24,216 bases of DNA from an uncultured Kangiella sp. Its GTDB lineage: Bacteria > Pseudomonadota > Gammaproteobacteria > Enterobacterales > DSM-103792. The stretch's first letter is position 1. Every line of letters begins with the position of its first letter. A model generated the notes under the pieces. That model saw nothing but the letters and a program-made list of their open reading frames with translations. It ran no database searches and was not told the origin of the DNA. Below, piece by piece: positions 15,303 to 21,255 of the stretch. The stretch is taken from assembly GCA_946481205.1 (NCBI GenBank), contig CAMLNB010000021.1, positions 1-24,216 of the forward strand, read 5' to 3'. The position numbers and the translations under genes were made by a program.

Positions 15303-15339
15303 GCAAAGAAAAACGCCGCGATGCGGCGTTTTTCTTTGC
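15303..15339. terminator. bidirectional terminator between nudC and the 15353-15760 gene
   Basis: Perfect 17-base arms, GCAAAGAAAAACGCCGC (15303-15319) and GCGGCGTTTTTCTTTGC (15323-15339), with a three-base loop. The A run on the left and T run on the right make it functional on both strands. The genes on either side converge. Confidence 0.9.
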
Positions 15340-15352
15340 GGCAATTCGTGCA

Positions 15353-15760
15353 TCAAGGTTCGCAGACCTTGTCCGCCACCTGCCAGACCACCGGTTCCCA
15401 AAACTCATTGCGATCAAAAGGCTTCTGGTGATTGAAGCGGGCACCGATGCGATAGACCTTGTTGGCTTCCACTTCCAGCGTCAGCACCTTGCCATAACCG
15501 CGATGGCGGGCTGGCACTCGCAGCTCCGGCGCATCAATGAACTCATAGACCCGCAATTCATGCTTGCCCGGCGCCAATCGATGCTCCGGCGTTTCCAGCA
15601 AGGTATTGCTGCTGTCGATGGCGCCGATGCGCGCCTCGTAAACATTCTTGGTTTCCGGCCCTTCAAAGAAGGTGGAGACCGTGCCGCAACCATTGGCAAA
15701 GGCCAAGCCCGGCATACTCACCAGCGCGAGAACAGCTGCTCGGAACACGTGACACCTCAT
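15353..15760 (-). CDS. secreted hypothetical protein with N-terminal signal peptide
   Basis: A 135-residue exported protein, or 131 residues if GTG 15748 is used. The signal peptide (VFRAAVLALVSMPGLAFA) is followed by mature NGCGTVSTFFEG. The mature part has 'ARIGAIDSSNT', 'LAPGKHELRVYEFI' and 'LTLEVEANKVYRIGARFN'. That order (a basal statement, a 'pGkH.l.v' strand, then 'v.ag..Y.i.a.f') recalls periplasmic proteins of the DUF2057 or PEGA-like type, but I cannot assign a family. Two Cys (in CGT near the start, and CEP at the very C terminus) could form a disulfide. The ATG at 15760 lacks a ribosome site, while GAGGTG lies four bases before the GTG at 15748, so the later start is quite possible. 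No function is proposed. Confidence 0.72.
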   Translation of the reverse strand: MRCHVFRAAVLALVSMPGLAFANGCGTVSTFFEGPETKNVYEARIGAIDSSNTLLETPEHRLAPGKHELRVYEFIDAPELRVPARHRGYGKVLTLEVEANKVYRIGARFNHQKPFDRNEFWEPVVWQVADKVCEP

Positions 15761-15799
15761 ACAAAGCACAGACCACTGACGCACCGTCAGACCTCGGCT

Positions 15800-15834
15800 G
15801 GGCCAAAACAGTTCCGGCGCCAAAGTGGCGCCGG
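15800..15834 (-). terminator. probable terminator after the small acidic protein gene
   Basis: Perfect nine-base stem CCGGCGCCA/TGGCGCCGG with a three-base loop (15814-15834). On the minus strand it is followed after a few bases by TTTT (in AACTGTTTTGG). It lies 16 bases past the stop at 15850. The T run is short and slightly displaced. Confidence 0.55.
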
Positions 15835-15849
15835 AGTGCTGGTCAATAT

Positions 15850-16053
15850 TTACTCTTCTTCGCTGTCGTCGAACTCGTAGTCGTCGTACTCGCTCAGCGC
15901 CTGGGAGAGCTCGCGCTTTTCCCGCAACATCTCAATCTGGCGCCAGCGCGGCGGATGCTTGGCCGCATCAGCGCTGTTGTTGACGTTGACGTGAATGGTC
16001 TCGCTCGACTCCACTTCGACAAAGTCTTCATCCAGACCTTCAATACCCGCCAT
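15850..16053 (-). CDS. small acidic protein, resembling the PA3496 putative envelope integrity family
   Basis: A 67-residue protein, very acidic at both ends ('GLDEDFVEVESSE' and 'EYDDYEFDDSEEE'). A central basic helical stretch, 'PPRWRQIEMLREKRELSQALSEYD' (broken here by its Pro-Pro), is the part that recalls the short PA3496-type proteins, which share an 'R..IE..RE.R.L..AL.Dy' pattern. I hold that assignment loosely. There is no signal peptide or membrane helix. The ATG at 16053 has GAGGTG six bases upstream and is preferred to an in-frame TTG at 16071. A consensus promoter (TTGACA-17-TATATA) drives it, implying strong, probably constitutive expression, and a terminator follows it. Confidence 0.72.
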   Translation of the reverse strand: MAGIEGLDEDFVEVESSETIHVNVNNSADAAKHPPRWRQIEMLREKRELSQALSEYDDYEFDDSEEE

Positions 16054-16072
16054 ACTGCCCACCTCAACCAAA

Positions 16073-16100
16073 TTGGTGAAAAATTCGGCCGAGCTATATA
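16073..16100 (+). promoter_or_regulatory. candidate promoter of the atl gene sharing the TATATA box
   Basis: Plus-strand TTGGTG (16073-16078), 16 bases, then TATATA (16095-16100), 34 bases before the ATG at 16135. The -10 hexamer is the same symmetrical TATATA used by the strong promoter on the opposite strand. Confidence 0.42.
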
Positions 16101-16123
16101 CGGACTGGCCAGCGCCTTGTCAA
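16095..16123 (-). promoter_or_regulatory. consensus sigma-70 promoter of the small acidic protein gene
   Basis: The minus strand reads a perfect -35 TTGACA (16123-16118), an ideal 17-base spacer, and -10 TATATA (16100-16095). Transcription would start near 16088, leaving a leader of about 35 bases. This is the best promoter I can see in the window. Confidence 0.75.
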
Positions 16124-16134
16124 CAGAAACTTTT

Positions 16135-16449
16135 ATGAGCCCCCCATCGGACTTGAACCAACGCCTGATCGCCGTCATCGCGGCGATCCCGGCCGGTGAC
16201 TGGTGCAGCTACGGCGAGGTCGCGCGGCGCGCGGGTTTGCCGGGTTATCACCGACAAGTAGCACAGTTGTTGGCCCATCAACCGAAGGGCAGCAAGCTGC
16301 CTTGGCACCGGGTATTGAAAGCTGACGGCCGACCCGGTTTGGAACCCGGCTCAGCCGGCTGGCGCGAGCAGCTACAACGGCTGCGCGCGGAAGGGGTGAA
16401 AGTGGAGAACGGTCGTGCCTACCGCAAACTCGTGACCAGCGAGCCGTAA
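16135..16449 (+). CDS. alkyltransferase-like protein (Atl/YbaZ, MGMT family)
   Basis: A 104-residue protein equal to the DNA-binding domain of O6-alkylguanine-DNA alkyltransferases. 'YGEVARRAGLPGYHRQVAQLL' is, in two pieces, the helix-turn-helix. The active-site motif reads PWHRV (residues 56-60) where alkyltransferases have PCHRV. Trp for Cys defines Atl proteins, which bind O6-alkylguanine but cannot remove the alkyl group and instead flag the lesion for nucleotide excision repair. 'GLEPGSAGWREQLQRLRAEGV' (in pieces) is the usual C-terminal region. The ATG at 16135 has only a weak upstream GAAA. It is divergent from the small acidic protein gene, and its 3' end lies 16 bases from the end of the convergent yqcC, with no terminator between. 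Confidence 0.9.
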   Translation: MSPPSDLNQRLIAVIAAIPAGDWCSYGEVARRAGLPGYHRQVAQLLAHQPKGSKLPWHRVLKADGRPGLEPGSAGWREQLQRLRAEGVKVENGRAYRKLVTSEP

Positions 16450-16465
16450 GCCCAGTGACGTCGGC

Positions 16466-16822
16466 TCAATGCAGCCGCGGCGCCAGCAACAAGGCATCCA
16501 TCGCTTTGAGCAAGGCAATCAGCTCGCGTCGCTCGACCATCCGATCGCGGAAGCAGACTTCCGCATAGTCAGCCAGACCGGAGCCTTGCGGCAGCTCACG
16601 GTCGGCATCGAGCAGCGCCTGCATGCGCGGCAGAAAGACAAACTGCAGCCATTGCTCAATCGACAGCGTATCGACGCAAAACGGCAGCGTACTGGCAAAG
16701 CGCTCGACCGGTGGCGGCATCGCCGCCCAGACCTGCAGCCGCATCAGCTCTTGCTGAATGGCGCCGAGCAGCCGCGAGCACTCCTGCTGCTGCACTTCGT
16801 GTTGCTGAACGTCATTGCTCAT
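16466..16822 (-). CDS. yqcC: YqcC family protein (DUF446)
   Basis: A 118-residue cytoplasmic, helical protein. The segment 'LLGAIQQELMRLQVW', then 'PFCVDTLSIEQWLQFVFLP' and 'RMQALLDADRELPQGSGLAD' matches the E. coli YqcC pattern (PFCVDTL..EQWLQF.FLPRM) very closely. In enterobacteria yqcC sits beside the pseudouridine synthase truC; no such gene is here. The function is unknown. A longer frame reaches 17467, but the ATG at 16822 with a GAGAA-type site seven bases ahead gives the family's usual length. It is the second gene after the His-rich SEC-C gene, 22 bases away, so the two are probably co-transcribed. Confidence 0.88.
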   Translation of the reverse strand: MSNDVQQHEVQQQECSRLLGAIQQELMRLQVWAAMPPPVERFASTLPFCVDTLSIEQWLQFVFLPRMQALLDADRELPQGSGLADYAEVCFRDRMVERRELIALLKAMDALLLAPRLH

Positions 16823-16844
16823 CGTGTTCTCTGGCCTCTGGCAC

Positions 16845-17084
16845 TCAACGGCCGTGGCATTTCTTGAACTTGTTGCCCGAGCCACAGGGGCAGGGATCGT
16901 TGCGGCCAACTTCGCGCAGCGGGTTGCGCACCGGCGCCTGCACGTGATGATGATGATGGTGGTGATCGTGGTCGTGATCGCAATCCGGGCCGTGAACATG
17001 CCCGTGGTCATGATCAGGGTCGTGGTTGCAATCGGGGCCGTGAACATGGCCGTCGTCGTGGCTGTGGGCGGCAAGCTTGTGCAT
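16845..17084 (-). CDS. His-rich SEC-C metal-binding mini-protein
   Basis: A 79-residue protein in two parts. Residues 8-47 are dominated by His, Asp and Cys. They hold two copies of a unit HVHGPDC[N/D]HD (13-22 and 29-38), followed by a run of seven or more His (about 41-47). Residues 61-78 are a SEC-C zinc motif ([19 protein letters not shown]), as at the C terminus of SecA. Together they should bind several divalent ions (zinc, nickel or copper are candidates); storage, delivery to a client, or sensing are possible. AGGAG five bases before the ATG at 17084 fixes the start, and a longer frame upstream is rejected. It leads a two-gene unit with yqcC. The tandem repeat is recent at the DNA level (see 16980-17060). 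Confidence 0.85.
   Translation of the reverse strand: MHKLAAHSHDDGHVHGPDCNHDPDHDHGHVHGPDCDHDHDHHHHHHHVQAPVRNPLREVGRNDPCPCGSGNKFKKCHGR
16980..17060 (-). repeat. 48-base-period tandem duplication inside the His-rich gene
   Basis: The segments 16980-17012 and 17028-17060 match at about 29 of 33 positions and are offset by 48 bases, a multiple of three. The duplication therefore adds a 16-residue unit ([12 protein letters not shown]) without shifting the frame. Confidence 0.75.
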
Positions 17085-17120
17085 GAAAACTCCTGACAGG
17101 TGCTGCAAATACCGGCCGCT

Positions 17121-17150
17121 ATTGTCCCGCCCCGGCCACCCTGCCGGCAA
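17121..17150 (-). promoter_or_regulatory. possible promoter of the His-rich SEC-C/yqcC unit
   Basis: Minus strand TTGCCG (17150-17145), an 18-base spacer, and GACAAT (17126-17121), about 37 bases before the ATG at 17084. Each box matches consensus only partly. Confidence 0.35.
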
Positions 17151-17204
17151 GTCGCGTCACGCTCCACCCTGATCGGCCGCATCCTGACAGCCCCGCCGCG
17201 CGAT

Positions 17205-17232
17205 ATGACAAACGTCACCCAGCGCGGATGAC
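17205..17232. promoter_or_regulatory. candidate response-regulator binding site: TGAC/GTCA repeats
   Basis: ATGAC (17205-17209) faces GTCA (17214-17217) across four bases as an inverted repeat, and a second ATGAC lies at 17228-17232, 23 bases from the first, about two helical turns. The site is about 100-120 bases ahead of the first gene of the plus-strand membrane cluster, with a possible -10-like CACTAA (17240-17245) just after. Such spaced half-sites suit NarL/DesR or LytTR regulators; none is encoded in the window. Confidence 0.4.
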
Positions 17233-17328
17233 GACTGGCACTAACGCGCCGTTGTGCCATTGCCGAAACTGGCGCCATCCGAACCCCAGCAGCCACCGAA
17301 ACGGCTGCCCACCACGGCAGGAGCCCAG

Positions 17329-17943
17329 ATGAACCACCACGACCGCAATACCGACCACCGCCAAGCCAGCAACAGCAACAGCAACGACAACAACAGCCGC
17401 TCGCTTGAGCTGCAACGCGCGGAATTCTCGCGCCGGCGTTTTCTGGCCATGCCGCTGGCCGGCACATTGATCTGGGCCGTCATCGGCATCGGCTCTTTGT
17501 TCCTCAGTGCCTTCGGCAAGAACATGCTGATTTACATCGGTACCGGCTGCATCGTTTATCTCGGCATGTTCCTGTCGCGCTTTACCGGCGAAAACATGCT
17601 GGACAAATCGCGACCGAAAAACAGTTTCGACACCCTGTTTCTGCTCGGCGCGTTCATGGCGATTCTGGTGTACACCATCGCGATTCCGTTCGTTCTGGTC
17701 GAACAAACCTCGCTACCGATGACGGTCGGCATTCTGACCGGCCTGATGTGGATCCCCTTCAGCTGGATCATCCAGCACTGGATCGGTATCGCGCATACCG
17801 TTGTTCGCACGGCGCTGATCGTCGCTGCCTGGTACCTGTTTCCGGACGCGCGTTATCTGGTGATCCCAGCCGTGATTGTCGCGATTTATCTGGTCACCAT
17901 CGTCACGCTGGAGCTGCGCTGGCGTCAGCTGCGCGCCGCCTGA
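17329..17943 (+). CDS. DUF7010-like four- to six-helix membrane protein
   Basis: A 204-residue protein. Residues 1-28 are hydrophilic and rich in Asn, Ser, His and Asp (NSNSNDNNSRS). Then 'ELQRAEFSRRRFLAMPLAGTLIW' (in pieces) opens a polytopic region with helices near 39-58, 62-77, 105-127, 133-152, 160-173 and 178-195. The pattern 'R.eF..RR..a.PlaG...W...G' with later 'IPF', 'G..tGl.WiPfSwi.qH.iG..Ht..Rt' fits my memory of the DUF7010 family (moderate certainty). Function unknown. AGGAG five to six bases before the ATG at 17329 sets the start. It is first in the cluster; the ABC ATPase begins 39 bases later with its own strong ribosome site. Confidence 0.75.
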   Translation: MNHHDRNTDHRQASNSNSNDNNSRSLELQRAEFSRRRFLAMPLAGTLIWAVIGIGSLFLSAFGKNMLIYIGTGCIVYLGMFLSRFTGENMLDKSRPKNSFDTLFLLGAFMAILVYTIAIPFVLVEQTSLPMTVGILTGLMWIPFSWIIQHWIGIAHTVVRTALIVAAWYLFPDARYLVIPAVIVAIYLVTIVTLELRWRQLRAA

Positions 17944-17982
17944 TCGGCCTGCACCAACTCAATGTCTGAAGGAGTGTCTGCT

Positions 17983-18858
17983 ATGTTGCAACTGGACAAC
18001 GTCAGCAAGACCTATGGCGATCAAATCGCGGTGAACGGCCTCAGCTTTACTGTCAATGCTGGTGAAATTTTTGGCCTGCTCGGCCCGAACGGTGCCGGCA
18101 AAAGCACCACCTGCGCGCTGATCACCGGCTTGCTCGCAGCAGATCGCGGCAGCGTGCGCATTGCGGGCGTCGACCCGCGGGCGCCGAGCATTCGACACCG
18201 GATCGGTTTGGCGCCGCAAAAACTGGCGCTGTATGAACGGCTCAGTGCGCGCAGCAATCTGCAGTTCTTTGCCTCGCTGTACGGGCTGACCGGGCTCGCC
18301 GCGCGCGAAGCAATCGGTTCGGCCTTGGCGCAAGTCGGTCTGGCAGATCGCGCTGACGACACTGTCAGCACGTTCTCCGGCGGCATGTTGCGGCGCTTGA
18401 ATCTCGCCTGCGCGATGGTGCACAACCCGGATCTGATTCTGCTGGACGAACCCACCGCTGGTGTCGATCCACAATCGCGTAACCGCCTGTTCGATACGGT
18501 GGCCGCACTCAAAGCCGCTGGCAAAACGGTTATCTATACCACCCATTACATGGAAGAAGCCGAACGGCTTTGTGATCGCGTGGCGATTATCGATCACGGT
18601 CGCTTGCTGGCGCTGGATACCGTGCCGGGCTTGTTGCAGCAGCACGGTGGCGCCAGCGAAATCATTCTGCGCAATGCGCACGGTCGCCGCCAGATCAGCA
18701 CCCCGGATCCGCTGACCAGTTTGCGCGAGTTGCTGCGTAGCGAACCCGAACCGGTCCGTGAACCCAGTACCAGCAGTCACAGCAGCCTGCTGGAAGTGCG
18801 GCCGCCGACCCTGGAATCGGTATTTCTGCAACTGACCGGCAAAACCTTGAGGGATTGA
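17983..18858 (+). CDS. ABC transporter ATP-binding protein, CcmA/DrrA-type
   Basis: A 291-residue ATPase with Walker A GPNGAGKST (residues 34-42), Q-loop in 'LAPQKLALYERLS', signature FSGGM, Walker B LILLDEP followed by TAGVDPQS, and switch His in YTTHYMEEAERL. These are the marks of ABC-2-type exporters for drugs, lipids, polysaccharides or sodium (DrrA, NatA, YhaQ-like). The C-terminal 60 residues are a linker and 'PTLESVFLQLTGKTLRD', the usual end of this subfamily. AAGGAG eight bases ahead of the ATG at 17983 is better placed than for the upstream in-frame ATG at 17962. The permease starts two bases after the stop, so the two surely act together. Confidence 0.9.
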   Translation: MLQLDNVSKTYGDQIAVNGLSFTVNAGEIFGLLGPNGAGKSTTCALITGLLAADRGSVRIAGVDPRAPSIRHRIGLAPQKLALYERLSARSNLQFFASLYGLTGLAAREAIGSALAQVGLADRADDTVSTFSGGMLRRLNLACAMVHNPDLILLDEPTAGVDPQSRNRLFDTVAALKAAGKTVIYTTHYMEEAERLCDRVAIIDHGRLLALDTVPGLLQQHGGASEIILRNAHGRRQISTPDPLTSLRELLRSEPEPVREPSTSSHSSLLEVRPPTLESVFLQLTGKTLRD

Positions 18859-18860
18859 TC

Positions 18861-20222
18861 ATGACGACCACGGAGCACTCATCCACAGAACAGGCGCCCA
18901 CCGAGCGGAAAAACGCCGGAAATGCTGCAAGCCATTTTGTCAATGCAATGCTGCAAATCGCCCGCAAGGATTTTCAGCTGCTGTTGACCGACAAAATCAC
19001 GCTGTTTTTCACTTTCGTGTTTCCGCTGCTGTTTGCGTTGTTGTTTGGCAGCATGATGGGCGGCGGCGGCAAAGGCCGGCAAATCAATCTGGTGTTGGTG
19101 CAGGAAGACAGCAGCCCTGCCACCACTCAGTTCGTCGATACCTTGAAAGCCGCCCCGGAGCTGAAGATCACCGAGGCCGATCGCAAAGCGGCCGACGATA
19201 TGGTCCGCAAAGGCGAGAAAACCGCTTATCTGGTGTTGCCGGAAGGTTTTGGCGCGCGCTGGCAAGCAGGCTTTTCCGGCCAGGCCCCACAAGTGATTCT
19301 GGGCGTCGATCCGGCGCGCGAAGCCGATGCCGGCCTGCTGCAAGGCGTGCTGATGAAATACGGTGCCGAGCGGCTGAAAAACCTGTTCGGCTCCGGTGAA
19401 AACCTGCAGCAGCAGTTACAGCAATCGCGGCAGCAAATCGAAACCAGCACCGAGATGCCGGCGCCGTGGCGGACGCTGTTGCTGGAATACCTGCCGAAAA
19501 TGGAAACCTTGGTTGCCGAGCAAGGCTGGCAGCCACCGAGCGCCGATGGCGACGGCTTTCAAGGCATGACGCCACTGCTGATTGAGCAACAAAGTGTCGC
19601 GATCGAGAAGAAAGGTCCGGGTAATGCCTACGCTGTGCTGTTCCCGCAATCGATCATGTGGGCGGTGCTCGGTTGCCTGATGGGTTTTGGTGTGTCCCTG
19701 GTGCTGGAACGCACTCGCGGCACCTTGCAGCGATTGCAAGCCGCACCGATCAGCGCGGCGGCAATTCTGGCCGGTAAAGCGCTGGCCTGCGCACTGACCC
19801 AGATCGCGGTGATGACCCTGCTGCTGAGCATTGCTCATCTGTTCTTCAAGGTGGCCATTCCGCAGCCATTGAGCCTGATTGCCGCGGTGCTGGCGGTGAC
19901 GATTTGCTTCAGCGGCCTGATGACCTTGATGGCCGCCGTCGCGCAAACCGAGCAAGCGGTCAATGGCATGGGCTGGGCCGTGATGATGGTGTTGGCGATG
20001 ATCGGCGGCTCGATGATTCCGCTGTTCATGATGCCGGAGTGGCTGCAAACCGTCAGCCACATCAGCCCGATCAAATGGGGCATCCTCAGTTTGGAAGGTG
20101 CATTGTGGCGGGATTTCAGCAGCAGCGAAATGCTGTTGCCACTCGGCATCTTGATTGTGACCGGTCTGCTCGCCTATGGTAGCGGCGTCTGGAAATTCCG
20201 CCGTGAAGCGGCCGCCGGCTGA
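18861..20222 (+). CDS. ABC-2 type permease, long form with large external domain
   Basis: A 453-residue permease. A hydrophilic N terminus of about 30 residues precedes 'IARKDFQLLLTDKITLFFT' and the first helix (46-64). A large extracytoplasmic domain follows (about 68-255), Gln- and Glu-rich, with 'VEDS'-free 'LVLVQEDSSPATTQF' at its start. Five helices then cluster in the C-terminal half (about 258-280, 300-325, 335-360, 370-395, 425-445). This is the ABC2_membrane_3 layout of DrrB/YhaP/YbhR-like exporters. With the adjacent ATPase it should form an exporter of an unknown hydrophobic substrate, or of sodium or an antimicrobial. The ATG at 18861 has GAGGG nine bases ahead; it may be translationally coupled to the ATPase. 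Confidence 0.88.
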   Translation: MTTTEHSSTEQAPTERKNAGNAASHFVNAMLQIARKDFQLLLTDKITLFFTFVFPLLFALLFGSMMGGGGKGRQINLVLVQEDSSPATTQFVDTLKAAPELKITEADRKAADDMVRKGEKTAYLVLPEGFGARWQAGFSGQAPQVILGVDPAREADAGLLQGVLMKYGAERLKNLFGSGENLQQQLQQSRQQIETSTEMPAPWRTLLLEYLPKMETLVAEQGWQPPSADGDGFQGMTPLLIEQQSVAIEKKGPGNAYAVLFPQSIMWAVLGCLMGFGVSLVLERTRGTLQRLQAAPISAAAILAGKALACALTQIAVMTLLLSIAHLFFKVAIPQPLSLIAAVLAVTICFSGLMTLMAAVAQTEQAVNGMGWAVMMVLAMIGGSMIPLFMMPEWLQTVSHISPIKWGILSLEGALWRDFSSSEMLLPLGILIVTGLLAYGSGVWKFRREAAAG

Positions 20223-20295
20223 ATCGATTGTGGGTCTGCCGCACGGAGATCCGATACTCAGAATCGCTGTACTGAGAAGTGAATTGAACCGTTCG

Positions 20296-20322
20296 AGCCA
20301 TTGTTGTCACAGGACAATGGCT
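20296..20322 (+). other. stem-loop between the ABC permease and the LiaF-like gene
   Basis: Nine-base inverted repeat AGCCATTGT (20296-20304) / ACAATGGCT (20314-20322) with a nine-base loop, in a 137-base gap inside the cluster. No T run follows, so it is not a classic terminator. It may be an mRNA processing or stability element, or mark an internal promoter region. Confidence 0.4.
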
Positions 20323-20359
20323 TCGCACCGGATAACGGCCCTCAAAGGAGTCACCCACC

Positions 20360-20749
20360 ATGGAAAACCATACCGATGACAGCCGCGCCAACAACACCGA
20401 CAAGCTGATCTATCGGATCTCGTTGGGTCTGGTCGTGATCGTGATCGGGCTGTTGTTTCTGGCCCGTGAGCACGGTTACAAACTGGATTTTCTCTGGATA
20501 CACAATTGGTGGGCGCTGTTCATTCTGATTCCGGCGGTGGCAATGACCGCACGCGTTGTCGCGCGCGTTCGCCGGCTCGGCCGCTTCGATGCCGAAGCCG
20601 CCGGCACCAGCATTGGCGCATTGGCGACAGCGCTGGTGGCTGGTATGTTCCTGCTCGATTTGAATTTCGGTAAATGGTGGCCCGTGTTTGTGATACTCGG
20701 TGGCCTGTCGATTTTGCTCAGTGGCTTTGCCAAGGATGAGAACAAATGA
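20360..20749 (+). CDS. LiaF/DUF5668-like four-helix membrane protein
   Basis: A 129-residue membrane protein with two pairs of helices (about 20-36 and 47-64, then 87-103 and 107-121), each pair separated by a short hydrophilic turn. 'LGLVVIVIGLLFLARE', 'WWALFILIPAVAM', 'GMFLLDLNFGKWWPVFVILGG' (in pieces) and 'LSILLSG' follow the repeated 'hG...L.......W..l.iiiGl..l' pattern of the LiaI-LiaF transmembrane (DUF5668) domain. In Firmicutes such proteins inhibit envelope-stress two-component systems. AAAGGAG 12 bases before the ATG at 20360 is its ribosome site. Its stop overlaps the next gene's ATG (ATGA), so the lipoprotein is translationally coupled to it. Confidence 0.75.
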   Translation: MENHTDDSRANNTDKLIYRISLGLVVIVIGLLFLAREHGYKLDFLWIHNWWALFILIPAVAMTARVVARVRRLGRFDAEAAGTSIGALATALVAGMFLLDLNFGKWWPVFVILGGLSILLSGFAKDENK

Positions 20750-21243
20750 ACTGGCATCTGTTGTGTTCCAGCGCGGCGCTGGCCGCCGCGCTGCTGTTGA
20801 TCGGTTGCAATGGCAGCGAATCCGCTGCCTCAGCCGCAACACCAACCCCCGCAGCGCAGAGCGCGCCTACAACGGCAGAACCGGCCGTGGCGCCGGAAGT
20901 GATTACGGAAGCCGCTCCGGCAACAACGCCTGCAAACATGTCGGAAACGCAACTCGCCGATGCCAGCGATGGCAATACCACCGCCGCACCACGCTCATTG
21001 GCCGAGTACCAGAGCAGTTTGGCTCGCCGCTGCGAAACCGATGCCGATTGCACTGTCAAGAATGTCGGCAGTTGCTGCGGCTATACCCCTCAGTGCGTGC
21101 ACAAAGACGTGCAAACCTTTCCCGAACAGGTAAAAGCTTTGTGTGAACAGGAAGGCCGCAGCAGCATCTGCGGCTTCCAAGAGCCGGCCGGTTGCAGCTG
21201 CGTCAACAATCAATGCCGCGACAGCGCTGGCAGCGGTATCTGA
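20746..21243 (+). CDS. Cys-rich lipoprotein
   Basis: A 165-residue protein with a lipoprotein signal (ALLLIGC, lipid-bearing Cys21) and an Ala/Thr/Pro-rich spacer (about 22-80). The C-terminal domain (about 84-160) has ten Cys: 'RRCETDADC', 'GSCCGYTPQC', 'LCEQEG', 'SICGF', 'CSCVNNQC'. It resembles small disulfide-stabilised 'cysteine-cluster' domains that I cannot tie to one named family. It should be anchored in the inner or outer membrane with the domain in the periplasm or at the surface. Residue 22 is Asn rather than Asp, so the classic Asp+2 inner-membrane signal is absent and outer-membrane sorting is likely. Four-base overlap with the upstream LiaF-like gene; the DUF2214 gene begins 12 bases after its stop. 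Confidence 0.83.
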   Translation: MNWHLLCSSAALAAALLLIGCNGSESAASAATPTPAAQSAPTTAEPAVAPEVITEAAPATTPANMSETQLADASDGNTTAAPRSLAEYQSSLARRCETDADCTVKNVGSCCGYTPQCVHKDVQTFPEQVKALCEQEGRSSICGFQEPAGCSCVNNQCRDSAGSGI

Positions 21244-21255
21244 GGGCAAATCACG

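Noticed and set aside
16923..16980. CAT/GTG-rich simple repeat as a possible regulatory microsatellite
   Set aside because: It is simply the codons of the poly-His/Asp run of the small metal-binding protein and stays in frame.
16823..17467. upstream extension of the yqcC frame
   Set aside because: It passes through the His-rich SEC-C gene in another frame and gives Cys/Gly/Thr runs; YqcC proteins begin near the ATG at 16822.
17959..18831. 290-codon minus-strand frame
   Set aside because: Antisense to the second ABC ATPase, which is unmistakable; no independent support.
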